DNA of 64,000 nt. Origin: G963677085 sp963677085. Lineage in GTDB: Bacteria; Planctomycetota; Planctomycetia; Pirellulales; Thermoguttaceae. A program made the position numbers and the translations under genes. The notes under the pieces were generated by a model, which was given only the letters and a program-made list of their open reading frames with translations, was not told where the DNA came from and ran no database searches. The stretch lies in the NCBI GenBank assembly GCA_963677085.2, contig CAXXFH010000004.1, forward strand, positions 3,844,001 through 3,908,000, written 5' to 3'. Every line of letters starts with the position of its first letter. Position 1 is the first letter of the stretch. Positions 27,801 through 35,288 of the stretch are shown piece by piece.

Positions 27801-28075
27801 CGGCGACGACCGTTGGTGGGCTGATGCCGTTGTTGTTCGAGCGATCGCGGCAGGCCCAAATGCTAATACCCATGGCCACGAGTATCGCCTTCGGCGTGAT
27901 GGCCAGCACGCTGTTGGTGCTCTTCCTGGTGCCTGTGTTCTATTCGCTCTACGCGAGTGTCGTGCATCGTACGGCACGACCGGACGAGACGGCCGCGGCC
28001 GTCGACGAACATTCCGAGTTACCGGCAACCGAAGCGGCCGCGCCCGCGATCCCGGAGATGGCAAGCTCGATTTAA
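24818..28075 (+). CDS. RND efflux pump, inner-membrane permease
   Basis: 1085 residues, normal for AcrB-like pumps. Two repeats of membrane helices with large periplasmic loops are visible. The proton-relay pair is present in MGIIVDDAIVVGENIH (Asp-Asp near residue 401), and the second half has LSGIVINDSIVLIDFIN. Together with the adaptor and the divergent outer-membrane factor it makes a complete tripartite exporter. The Asp-Asp pair points to hydrophobe/amphiphile rather than heavy-metal export, but the substrate is not readable from sequence. Confidence 0.95.
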   Translation: MKALVRWAVTNAPAMNIFMVMALLVGWFCTTSLNREVFPEFDLDMINISVPYPGATPDEVEDGICQKIEEAVRSVEGIKKVTSTASEGAGTVTLELEANVKNPDRVLNEVRSEVDRIPSFPEMAEDYEIRRMTHQDTAIRVGVLGPPGHTEESDLRLRTVTEKVLDDLLRLPGVSDVSITGGKDYQIDIEIPEDTLRSYGLSLTEVANVVRRENHQLPGGTIRAKSQEVTVRGYNRYLRGEEIAKLPLVTQTGGAVLTIGDLGVVRDEFTDTAAICEINGQPGLGLSVIRNTSEDLLAVVDAVYDYVENAELPEGYRLTTWSDRSVDVRDRIELLTENGLQGLILVFLLLAMFLDLRLAFWAAMAIPFCIFTTGIYLYFTGQTLNLLSMFAFVMAMGIIVDDAIVVGENIHTHRQMGKSAFQAAIDGTFEVVPSVAASVATTVIAFLPLLFVAGMMGKFIGVLPVALVAMLLISLAECFTIFPCHLAHEDNGFFRLLNVVFFAFRWVVWILKAMNRMASAGLDWFVAHVYRPAIGMALNNRSIVVSGAVATLILALGMVRAGVVPFVLFEKIDSNALVARLSFPDGTPGTVTDRWTKHIEEAFWRANRRFEEQGKSVAKTSCRVVGTQVSGRPGAVSVSGASHQGSVEIELVDGESRSVGSQEILALWREEAGAVPGVESLTFDTMFGGPGGTPIEFKLVADRESSQQLEEAVERCKAKLAEYPGVFDISDDSVPGKWEYRVHVKDEAVPLGVRPADLAETVRATYYGEEVMRVQRGRHEVKIMVRYPREDRHTLANFNEIRVRTSDGIERPITELAEVDIVRGYSTIHRIEQKRCITVSADINEQEGNANNIVATLRKDFMPELKRELPGVDVLWEGQQERKDESLNSLFIGLAMALLAIFVLLAVEFKSYTQPTLILMIIPFGMIGAIVGHWIQGRPLGLFSVLGIVGLSGIVINDSIVLIDFINRLINSGMSAREAVVEAGCRRIRPVLLTSATTVGGLMPLLFERSRQAQMLIPMATSIAFGVMASTLLVLFLVPVFYSLYASVVHRTARPDETAAAVDEHSELPATEAAAPAIPEMASSI

Positions 28076-28092
28076 ACTCTTTTGGACACACT

Positions 28093-29124
28093 ATGAACTC
28101 ACTCCTCGAAGCCGAAGGACAACAGAAGAGCGATCCGCTGTCGGCCGTGTTCGACACGTTTGCTCTGCGTCTGAAGGCGGCACGGGAGATCGCATTGCGG
28201 GCATCCTGGAGTGTGGCGGTAGATCGATCGGGTCCGTGTTTCTACGCCGTCACCGAGGGAGAGTGCTGGTTTCGCAGAAGCCACGGCCCGGAAACCCGCC
28301 TACAAAGTGGCGATATGGTGGTGCTCCCTCTTGGCTGCCTCCACAGTTTGTCCGACACGCGCGAACGCATGGAAAGCCTTACAAAGACTCTTGCGTCGGA
28401 AGTGCCATTTTTCGGTGTCGCCTCGAGCCACCACGAGACCACGAAGTGTGCCACGCGGATCCTGTACGGACACTATGATTTCGTCTCGCCCACGCCGCAC
28501 CCGATTTGTCGAGCGATGCCCGAGGTAATCCATCTGCATCACACGCTCGACAGCCATTGCGAGCCGGTTCTGGCCGCGGTGCTGCCCGCATTGAGCGAGT
28601 TGCTGTCCGACGGCGGGGTGGGAACTCCTTCGATCGTCGATCAGCTTGGACAGATCGTCTTTTCCGAAGTGTTTCGCAAGAGTTTACCTCCCGTGTCGGA
28701 GAATGCCTCGGGGAGCTTGTTACATGCCATTTGCGACAGCGAACTAGGACCGGTCATCGGTCTGATCCACCAAATGCCTGCCCATCCCTGGTCGCTCGCG
28801 TCGCTGGCCGCCGAAGCGTGTATGTCGCGATCGCTCTTCGCTCGACGTTTCAAAGAACTCGTGGGAGTGTCGGCCATCGAATACGTCGCCGACCTGCGCA
28901 TGCGGCGCGCCTGCAAGCTGTTGGCTCTGCCCGACGAAGGGCTCAAAGGGATCGCCACCCGAACGGGCTACGGTAGCGCCACCTCGTTTAGCACGGCTTT
29001 CAAGCGTTGGTCCGGGATGTCGCCTTCCGAGTATCGCACGCAAGTACTGACCCAAACCCCGGCGGCTGACAACGAGGCGGGATGCCCTGCTCTTGCAGAA
29101 GCGCCAATGACCAAATGGCAATGA
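28093..29124 (+). CDS. AraC-family transcriptional regulator with cupin sensor
   Basis: 343 residues from the ATG at 28093, 17 bp after the pump stop, so probably in the same transcript. The N-terminal half is a Cupin_6-type sensor (GPCFYAVTEGECWF, LQSGDMVVLPLGCLHSL). The C-terminal DNA-binding domain has two helix-turn-helices: WSLASLAAEACMSRSLFARR and LKGIATRTGYGSATSFSTAF, then the family end GMSPSEYR. It may control the efflux genes. The last few residues (PMTKWQ) are read from an intergenic ATGACCAA repeat, indicating that the gene end was extended by repeat DNA. Confidence 0.92.
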   Translation: MNSLLEAEGQQKSDPLSAVFDTFALRLKAAREIALRASWSVAVDRSGPCFYAVTEGECWFRRSHGPETRLQSGDMVVLPLGCLHSLSDTRERMESLTKTLASEVPFFGVASSHHETTKCATRILYGHYDFVSPTPHPICRAMPEVIHLHHTLDSHCEPVLAAVLPALSELLSDGGVGTPSIVDQLGQIVFSEVFRKSLPPVSENASGSLLHAICDSELGPVIGLIHQMPAHPWSLASLAAEACMSRSLFARRFKELVGVSAIEYVADLRMRRACKLLALPDEGLKGIATRTGYGSATSFSTAFKRWSGMSPSEYRTQVLTQTPAADNEAGCPALAEAPMTKWQ

Positions 29125-29215
29125 CCAAACGGTTGAATCACCCAATGACGTGCAACGGGCAATTAGGATTTGGTCATTGCGACTTCGTTGGTCATTGAAG
29201 CTTGGTCATTTAGGC
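29104..29215. repeat. ATGACCAA-type repeat, copy 4, overlapping a gene end
   Basis: AATGACCAAATGGCAATGACC at the left overlaps the last codons of the AraC-family gene. GATTTGGTCATTGCGAC, GTTGGTCATTGAAGC and TTGGTCATTTAGG form the inverted right half. Confidence 0.75.
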
Positions 29216-29261
29216 TTCAACCTTCAGCCGCGTACCATGCTGAAGCATAGCCTACACGGTG

Positions 29262-29804
29262 TCACGCCTCTTCGTCGAAGCCGAACAGTGCATCGCAAAT
29301 CGTCTGCGACAATTCTTGCGACACCTGGCTGAGATCCAATGAGCCGTCGTTCTGTTCTGCCAGGTTTTGGAGGAGCATCTCCAGTAGATCGGTTTGGGTG
29401 GTATCTGAAGAGCCTTGCATGGCCGGCATGCCACCTTCCATGCCGCCGGGTGGGGGACCGCCGGGACCGCCGCTGGGCATGAACTCTTCGGCGTTGAGCC
29501 CGTATTGACTGAAAATGTCGTCAATCGTTTGCTTCATCGCTTCCGGATCGGGCGGAAACTTGCCAGAAGAAAACTGGTCTTCGAAGGCCTGTGCCAGGTC
29601 TGCTTTCAAGGCATCTTGGGTTTCCTCGTCGACGCCGGCAGAATCCAAGGCGGCGTCGAGCTGTGCCTCCATCTGCTCGCGCATTTCCGTCTCGTCGATT
29701 TTCGTGCCGCTGGCCACTTCATCCGTCTCACTAACACTTTGCAGCGAGGCTTGAAGCTGGCTCAAATAATACGATTGGTTACCGACACCACTTACACCGG
29801 ACAT
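29262..29804 (-). CDS. Acidic hypothetical protein with Gly/Pro/Met-rich middle
   Basis: 180 residues, strongly acidic. It starts MSGVSGVGNQSYYLSQLQAS, then has a helical Glu/Asp-rich half (REQMEAQLDAALDSAGVDEE), a flexible segment GGPGGPPPGGMEGGMP, and a final acidic helix. No signal peptide, membrane helix or known domain. The PDPEAMKQTIDDIFSQYG stretch has an EF-hand-like feel, but the loop is not a calcium site. Codon use matches the neighbours. It stands alone between the efflux locus and IS remnants. Function unknown. Confidence 0.7.
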   Translation of the reverse strand: MSGVSGVGNQSYYLSQLQASLQSVSETDEVASGTKIDETEMREQMEAQLDAALDSAGVDEETQDALKADLAQAFEDQFSSGKFPPDPEAMKQTIDDIFSQYGLNAEEFMPSGGPGGPPPGGMEGGMPAMQGSSDTTQTDLLEMLLQNLAEQNDGSLDLSQVSQELSQTICDALFGFDEEA

Positions 29805-30085
29805 TGCACTTACCTCCTACAAGAAACGTTTGTCTTGCCGCGTCACTTACCGCGTGACTCGCCGCACGTGCCTTGCCGAGTCTCGTCAACCGGCACACTC
29901 CTGATTAACAGTATCGGTTGCCGCCGTGCTGTCCACGTATCACCTATCGTCTTCAAGCTATTGGAAATCGTCCTTTGCCCCACAGGTCCGAGTGCCGTAC
30001 CCACGCCGGCCCTCCCCTCTGTGTCAACCTAGATGAGACAACAGCCTCCTGATTTATTAGAGAGGGCGACGGAGGTGAATGTTGG

Positions 30086-30399
30086 ATGGACGACCGACGA
30101 GATTCTGGAATTGAGCGTGAGACTCCGAGGCCGGAAGTGCTGGAGAAGCCCGTACGGCGGCGGTTCACGGCGGAGTACAAGCTACGGATCCTGGCCGAGG
30201 CGGATGCTTGCACGGAGACGGGCCAGTTGGGCGAGTTGCTGCGTCGAGAAGGGCTCTACTCGTCCCACTTGAGCACGTGGCGGAGGCAGCGTGACGAGGA
30301 AGTCCTGGCGGGCTTGGCGCCCAGCGGCGAAGGCGGAAGGCGAAACCGAAGAATCCCTTGGCCGACGAAGTTGTGGAACATGTCAACCCTTTTGAAACA
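30086..30399 (+). pseudogene. IS3-type transposase OrfA remnant
   Basis: The first part, RRRFTAEYKLRILAEADAC and ELLRREGLYSSHLSTWRRQR, is the helix-turn-helix of an IS3-family OrfA. After LAGLAP the frame shifts by one base: the next frame reads KAKPKNPLADEVVEHV, which continues the family alignment. The similarity then stops before the usual coiled coil, and no OrfB follows. It is a frameshifted, 3'-truncated copy. Confidence 0.8.
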
Positions 30400-30409
30400 A
30401 CAGCGAGTC

Positions 30410-31163
30410 GGAATTATTGGCTCCGTGGTTGATTGTGGAACACTTCCTTGCGTCCTGTCCCGGGAAACCGGGCTCCCGTTGGTCGCCCTCGTTCTACAAG
30501 CAATGCAGGCCCCAATAGAAGTGTTTTCAGGAATGGATCGCAAGTCTTCGGCACGAATCGGTAGTCGATGAAACCGAACCAGAGATTATCGCTATCGACG
30601 GGAAGACCATGAGGCGCTCGCCTTCACTCCGCTTGCCCCAAAAGAGTATAGCCACTATCCTTTGCTGAGTGTCGGATCAAATCGTAACTCTTGCACATGA
30701 ATCAAATGCTCATTGTCACCAGGAAGTCGTAAAAGGACACGGCCGCATAGACACCCTGACCTACTATCAACAGCCTCTTTCCGATGCTCTTGCGGAGTCT
30801 CCATGGAAGGGTCGTCGTACCATTGGCGTGGCTATTCGCCACAGCGTCCAGCAGGGAAGAGAAACATTGGATACCCGTTATTACATCTGTTTGTTGAACT
30901 TGAATGTAAAACGATTTGCCCAAGCTGTCCGCGGCCATTGGTACATCGAAAATACGCTCCACTGGTGCCTCGACGTGACGTTCCGAGAAGACGAATGTCG
31001 GGTCCGAAATCGACGTGCCGCCGACAACCTGTCGTGGCTCAAACGGTTCGCCATCTCGTTCATCAAGCGGCATTCCCACAAAGAGAGCGTGGCTATGAAA
31101 CGTCGTATGGCTGGCTGGAATGTCAACTTCCTGACGCAAGTCATTGGCCTGAAATCCACCTAG
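30410..31163 (+). pseudogene. ISAs1-family transposase remnant
   Basis: A 5' piece reads ETEPEIIAIDGKTMRRS around 30585-30620, the first catalytic Asp block of ISAs1 transposases, preceded by FQEWIASLRHES. A stop follows near 30665, and the middle of the gene is deleted. The C-terminal part is open from 30669: GHGRIDTLTYYQ, WKGRRTIGVA, VRGHWYIENTLHWCLDVTF and RNRRAADNLSWLKRFAI, all typical of the family. At least one frameshift and one deletion make it inactive. Confidence 0.85.
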
Positions 31164-31165
31164 TG

Positions 31166-31330
31166 TGCGTCGGCCCTGTGGGCGAAGGTCACTCCGAGAC
31201 ATGGCGAATGCGACTGATCAAAGTGGCCGCTGAAATTGTCGTTCCTCACGGCGCATCCTCGTGCGTCTGTCCGGCTCCTGGCCCTTTTTGACGCACTACC
31301 TGGCCGTCTCTCAAGCCGTAAACGAGGCTC
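31166..31330 (+). pseudogene. IS1380-type transposase C-terminal remnant
   Basis: ETWRMRLIKVAAEIVV in one frame and RRILVRLSGSWPFLTHYLAV in the next match the end of IS1380-family transposases, joined across a frameshift near 31250. Only about 50 codons remain. The following 31330-31500 stretch shows no further similarity. Confidence 0.7.
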
Positions 31331-31502
31331 CTTACGGCCTCGATCTCGACTCCTCGAAGCCACTTGAATCCCTTGCTCCAACGGGTCGCACGTCTGGGGG
31401 AAAGGGAGTGGTCCGTCACACCCCCGACCGAAAAGCAAACCTCCCCGCCTGGACACCACAAAAACCGCTAACATCCAATCCAAATGAATAATCCGGACTA
31501 GC

Positions 31503-31553
31503 GAAGCAGAGCTTTGCGGAGACTCGTTCCCAAGCCGGAGCTTGGGAACGAGG
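31503..31553. repeat. TTCCCAAGC hairpin
   Basis: CTCGTTCCCAAGC CGGA GCTTGGGAACGAG spans 31523-31552. It resembles the TTCCCACGC family with a changed core and lies downstream of the superoxide reductase gene (minus strand), where it could also act as a terminator. Confidence 0.65.
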
Positions 31554-31587
31554 AAGGCACGACATCGCGGGCAGGGAATTTCCCTCG

Positions 31588-32064
31588 CTACGCGTCTTCC
31601 CACAGTCCGTGCAGGTTGCAGAACTCGCGGGCGGCTACGTTTTCTGCGGCGGCCATGGGGAAGAACGCCTCGGGTTTGTCGCCCGGGTTGAGGAACTGGC
31701 GATAGGTGCGGCCGTTGGCAAGCAACTCGATCCAGACGATCCAGTGTTCGTCGGTCATTGGATGCGGCTTGCTGCCGACGATTACCTTGTAGCCGCCTTC
31801 GACCTTCTCGATGATCGGAACATGTTTCTCCTGCGTGGCGTCGGCCGTTTGCTCTTCGAGCAGTTCCATCGGTTGGCCGCAGTGCGTTAACGAACTACGG
31901 CCCGGCTCCAGAATTTCAACAACCGTGTTGCACTTGCGGCAGGCATATACCTGGCCGCGTTTTTCCTTGGGACGATCTTCGGCCTGAGCCGAACTCGAAT
32001 CGGCCATGAGCACACTGCCGGCAGTGAGACCCACGGCGGTGGAAATGAAATCGCGTCGTTTCAT
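31588..32064 (-). CDS. Superoxide reductase (desulfoferrodoxin), Tat-exported
   Basis: 158 residues. The N-terminus MKRRDFISTAVGLTAGSVL is a Tat signal, so this enzyme probably acts outside the cytoplasm. A desulforedoxin-like part with CRKC and HCGQPM (three Cys visible, the fourth replaced by His) is followed by the catalytic non-heme iron site: EKHVP (the Glu-Lys-His loop), HPMTDEHWI and CNLHGLW, which gives Cys and the last His. It reduces superoxide to peroxide without making oxygen. It lies 35 bp after the superoxide dismutase gene on the same strand, forming an oxidative-defence pair. The incomplete Fe(S-Cys)4 center suggests only the catalytic iron is bound. Confidence 0.92.
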   Translation of the reverse strand: MKRRDFISTAVGLTAGSVLMADSSSAQAEDRPKEKRGQVYACRKCNTVVEILEPGRSSLTHCGQPMELLEEQTADATQEKHVPIIEKVEGGYKVIVGSKPHPMTDEHWIVWIELLANGRTYRQFLNPGDKPEAFFPMAAAENVAAREFCNLHGLWEDA

Positions 32065-32099
32065 GGCGTGCTCCTTCGGTAATTGATGAACAGAAAACG

Positions 32100-32693
32100 C
32101 TACTTCGCCACCGTGGCGTATGCCTCGGCCGGCGTAGCCCAGTTCACTACGTCCCAGAAACCTTCGATAAATCGTGGGCGTGCATTGCGGTAGTCGATGT
32201 AGTAGGCGTGTTCCCAGACGTCGATCGTCAGAATCGGCTCTTTGTTGTACTTCAACGGTGTGTCGGCATTGCTGAGGGCCATGATATCCAACGCGCCGTT
32301 CTCATTGGCCGCCAGCCACGTCCAACCGGAACCGAACAGCGTGGCTGCTGCTTGCGAGAACTGCTCGCGGAAGTCGCCGAAGCTTCCGAAGTCGCGGGCG
32401 ATGGCTTCGGCCAATGGCCCGTCGGGCTCGCCGCCGCCTCCTGAGGGTGTCATACAGTTCCAGAAAAACGTGTGATTGAACGCCTGCGAGGCATTGTTGA
32501 AGATACCGCCCGTGGAGGCCACGATCAAATCGCGCAGCGGCTGGTCGGCTTCCGGCTTACCCTCGACCAGGCCGTTGAGCTTGGAGATGTACGCCGCATG
32601 GTGCTTGTTGTGGTGGTAGTCCATTTGTTCCTCGGAAAGGAACGGCCCCAGGGCATCGAGCGCGTAGGGCAGTTTATCTTGGGTAAAAGCCAT
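32100..32693 (-). CDS. sodB: Superoxide dismutase (Fe/Mn)
   Basis: 197 residues, standard for the family. All metal ligands are visible: the first His in YHHNKHH, the second in FNHTFFW, and the Asp and His of DVWEHAYYIDY. SGWTWLAAN and GGIFNNASQ are the substrate-funnel segments. Residues around AAATLFGSGWTW are compatible with iron, but metal choice cannot be settled by reading. Upstream partner in a two-gene unit with superoxide reductase. Confidence 0.96.
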   Translation of the reverse strand: MAFTQDKLPYALDALGPFLSEEQMDYHHNKHHAAYISKLNGLVEGKPEADQPLRDLIVASTGGIFNNASQAFNHTFFWNCMTPSGGGGEPDGPLAEAIARDFGSFGDFREQFSQAAATLFGSGWTWLAANENGALDIMALSNADTPLKYNKEPILTIDVWEHAYYIDYRNARPRFIEGFWDVVNWATPAEAYATVAK

Positions 32694-32766
32694 TGTTGAT
32701 CCTCCTTCGTGTTGTCGTGGTCAGGAAAAACTTCTTCGTTTAGACATTGGTAGCGGGAGCCAGTAG

Positions 32767-32840
32767 ATGAAACAGGAGAGAACAGAGGCAACAGAGAAAG
32801 CATCTCCGTTATCTCTGTTGACTCCTGTTCTGTCCACCCC
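32767..32840. repeat. ACAGAG/CTCTGT imperfect palindrome
   Basis: AAACAGGAG, AACAGAGG and AACAGAGAAAGC at the left are mirrored by CTCCGTTATCTCTGTTG and ACTCCTGTTCTG at the right. It separates the superoxide dismutase promoter from the end of other minus-strand genes only as a spacer; role unknown. Confidence 0.6.
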
Positions 32841-32875
32841 CCACCGTACATTCAACATCCCATCGGGTGCGTCTC

Positions 32876-34333
32876 TCATCGCTCGTTCGCCAAAAGCCGA
32901 TAGATGGCGAAACCCTGGCACTTTTGCACCGGTTCGCCCAGTTCAACGGCTGTCGGGCCAACGACCACCACGAATCGGGCGCCCAGGCGGCGGCATTCCC
33001 TAAGCTCATCGGCCAGCGTCGGGCTGTTGGCGTCCAGGGCCCAGCCGGGACGATTGCAGTAGTAGAGCAGATCGAGCGTAGAGCCGTGGATCGTGACCAC
33101 CGGCTCGCAGGCTTCGGCGTGTTCGGCTACGGCTTCGGCGGCGGCAAGCACCGGGCGGTCTGCCTCGGGCGTAACAAACGCCGGGCCCACGGCATAACGC
33201 AACGACAAAACAAAGGCCACCACGACGACCAGGGCGATTGCACGGCGGCTCAGCGCCAGCCGTTCGACCACAATCCGCCAGCCGAGCCCCACCATGATGC
33301 AAAGCGGCGGAAGCACGGCCATCCAGTAGTAGTTCATTTCGAGGAACTTGCGTGGCAGGACAAGTACCAGGAGAGCAACGGCCAGCAACCAGGGAAGGTT
33401 CTTTCGCCAGCGGCGGTCCAGCAGCCCGGCCAGTGCGAACGCGAATCCCAGAGGAGTAAGAACCACGCCAACCAGATCGTCGAACATCTGGCGTGCGAAT
33501 TGGCCCGACAGTAGCACGTCCCAGGGTCGGGCATGATCGGTGGCCGACTGTCGCACCGAAAAGAAGATCCGGGCAGCAAACGGGCCGTCGGGATCGGCCG
33601 TGCGCCACGCGTGGGCGTACCAAGCCGCGGCCGGCATCAGGGCGAGGATCGTTACCAGGACGAGCCGTTCCCAGGCGATGCCCGAGCGACGTCGCGGCGA
33701 CTGCCAGACCAACGCGGCCAACGGCAGCAGGATGACGACTATGTAGATCTTTGTAAGCAACAAGAGGGCAAGCGAGACGCCGGCCGCAACGAGCCAACCG
33801 GTATGGCCGTGTTCGAGCCAGCGATCTAGCAGGCAGAAGGTTGCTAGCATGAAGCAGACCAGCGATGCCTCGAGCATGAAGCTCTGGCCGTAAATGATGC
33901 TTATTGGCGAAAGGGCCAGTGCGGCGGCAGCTCCCAACGCGGCCTGACGACCGAAACGCCGTGAGACGAAGTCGAAGATCAGCCAGACCGAGAGGAGGCT
34001 AAACGCCAGGGCGGTTGCCCGACCGTAGACATCGAGCGTTCCGCCAGCAACGGACCACAATCCGCCGGAGAGATAGGCCGATGCGGGAAACTCGGTCATG
34101 TGCCAGGCACGCTGGCCGTCGCGCAATACATCGAGCGTTGGGTACCAGATCCCGGCGCGGCCCGAGGCCCAATTCCGCGCGATCATAGCGTAGACGACGT
34201 TCTTCGTAGCGAAATCCCCCAGCAGAGGGCGGGTGATTCCTAGCAAGCGTAGCGCGACCGTCAGCCCTAGCAGCAGCCAGAAGACGGAAGGATAGCGCGT
34301 TTGCGGTGAATGGGTTGCCTGTTCTTGAGCCAT
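32876..34333 (-). CDS. Glycosyltransferase family 39-like membrane protein
   Basis: 485 residues from the ATG at 34333 (an ATG at 34351 would add six). About ten membrane helices are visible. The first periplasmic loop has GDFATKNVVYAMIARNW, with the acidic residue expected for the GT39/ArnT/PMT superfamily, and WHMTEFPASAYLSGG follows. Such enzymes use a polyprenyl-phosphate sugar to glycosylate lipid or protein outside the membrane. The target is unknown. No acceptor gene is adjacent; a small lipoprotein gene is divergent. Confidence 0.88.
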   Translation of the reverse strand: MAQEQATHSPQTRYPSVFWLLLGLTVALRLLGITRPLLGDFATKNVVYAMIARNWASGRAGIWYPTLDVLRDGQRAWHMTEFPASAYLSGGLWSVAGGTLDVYGRATALAFSLLSVWLIFDFVSRRFGRQAALGAAAALALSPISIIYGQSFMLEASLVCFMLATFCLLDRWLEHGHTGWLVAAGVSLALLLLTKIYIVVILLPLAALVWQSPRRRSGIAWERLVLVTILALMPAAAWYAHAWRTADPDGPFAARIFFSVRQSATDHARPWDVLLSGQFARQMFDDLVGVVLTPLGFAFALAGLLDRRWRKNLPWLLAVALLVLVLPRKFLEMNYYWMAVLPPLCIMVGLGWRIVVERLALSRRAIALVVVVAFVLSLRYAVGPAFVTPEADRPVLAAAEAVAEHAEACEPVVTIHGSTLDLLYYCNRPGWALDANSPTLADELRECRRLGARFVVVVGPTAVELGEPVQKCQGFAIYRLLANER

Positions 34334-34456
34334 TACCAAGATTTTGAGCAACTTCGTGAGTGATCGTTGGGAAAAATTGCGGATTACGGAAGCTTTTCAG
34401 CCGAATATAGCGTTGTGGCCTCGATTCTCCCAGGGCGGCGGGGCTGCTAACCAGAT

Positions 34457-34539
34457 CGGTGCTACCGCACCGAGGCAAGAAAGTACTCCCGTTGGTCGCT
34501 CAACTTTGCCAAAGAGTTAACGATCTTTGAAGTCAGTAA
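34457..34539 (+). other. 83-bp conserved intergenic element, copy B
   Basis: Gapless partner of 6553-6635. This copy has a better local hairpin, CGGTG CTACCG CACCG, then the perfect palindrome CTTTGCCAAAG and the weak stem AAAGA GTTAACGA TCTTT. It ends about 70 bp before the next plus-strand gene and lies between divergent genes, as does copy A. Confidence 0.65.
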
Positions 34540-34607
34540 TTAATACAGAGCGGCATTCTGTCGTTTCGAAGAACAATCGTTCGTACCGCATCGGTAAGGT
34601 GGCTGTC

Positions 34608-35051
34608 ATGGCTCGTTGGACGCCCGTTTGCTTCGTGATTCTCGGCTTGGCTTTTTCCTCGGGATGCCGCATGTGTGCCCATCCCTACGATTACTGTGGA
34701 CCAACCTTTACCGGTGCCTGCGGCGACGGCGGATGCGGTAGCTGCGGCAGTTGTGGCGGTGGTGGCGATGCCCGATGCGATCCGCTGTACCGTGCGGCAT
34801 CTGTCCTGGGGCATGGCATGCAACCGGTTCCCGACGGGCAGATAATCGAAGGCGAGTTCATTGAGGAGCAGGCCACCGAAGAGGTCATCCTCGACGATCA
34901 GCAGGCGGCCGCCATGCAGCCGCAACCGCTGATCACTACCGCGCAGCCCATGGCGACAGCGCAACGACGCACCTGTCCCCACGGTCGTTGCGCCGTTCGG
35001 TCGACCGGTTATCAGCAGGTTCATCAAGCCGGGCAAACGTACTACCGCTGA
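34608..35051 (+). CDS. Small Cys/Gly-rich planctomycete lipoprotein
   Basis: 147 residues from the ATG at 34608; the frame is open to 34527, but that part is outside the signal peptide. The signal ends LAFSSGC, a lipobox with Cys20. CAHPYDYCGPTFTG is a motif I associate with small planctomycete lipoproteins, followed by a Gly/Cys cluster (CGDGGCGSCGSCGGGG) and an acidic then Gln-rich tail. Possibly a surface or peptidoglycan-associated protein; no function known. The 83-bp element lies just upstream. Confidence 0.78.
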   Translation: MARWTPVCFVILGLAFSSGCRMCAHPYDYCGPTFTGACGDGGCGSCGSCGGGGDARCDPLYRAASVLGHGMQPVPDGQIIEGEFIEEQATEEVILDDQQAAAMQPQPLITTAQPMATAQRRTCPHGRCAVRSTGYQQVHQAGQTYYR

Positions 35052-35109
35052 TTCGCCCCACCTGCCCAATTCGCGCGGGTGCCAGGGGTCAGAAAGTCTG
35101 CCTCTCGTT

Positions 35110-35140
35110 CAGCAAGGGCGACAAGTCGCCCATGGCACCC
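35110..35140. repeat. GCGACAAGTCGC hairpin repeat, copy 3
   Basis: GGGCGAC AA GTCGCCC (35116-35131) preceded by CAGCAA and followed by ATGGCACCC. Same framework as 1090-1127 and 4961-4995. Confidence 0.68.
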
Positions 35141-35288
35141 GATCTTCAGCCTCGATAGGACGGATCACTACTCCACACGCTGGATACTGCGCGACGGCGT
35201 CATCCATCCAGCCGCTTGCTTGCAAATAGTCCTGAAATGCGGGAGAATCGTGCGCAAATGACTTTCGCCGACGCGAGAGGGCCAGCGC

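Noticed and set aside
31333..31500. Further IS1380 sequence beyond 31330
   Set aside because: Amino-acid similarity stops after the SQAV segment, and the rest shows no alignment by eye.
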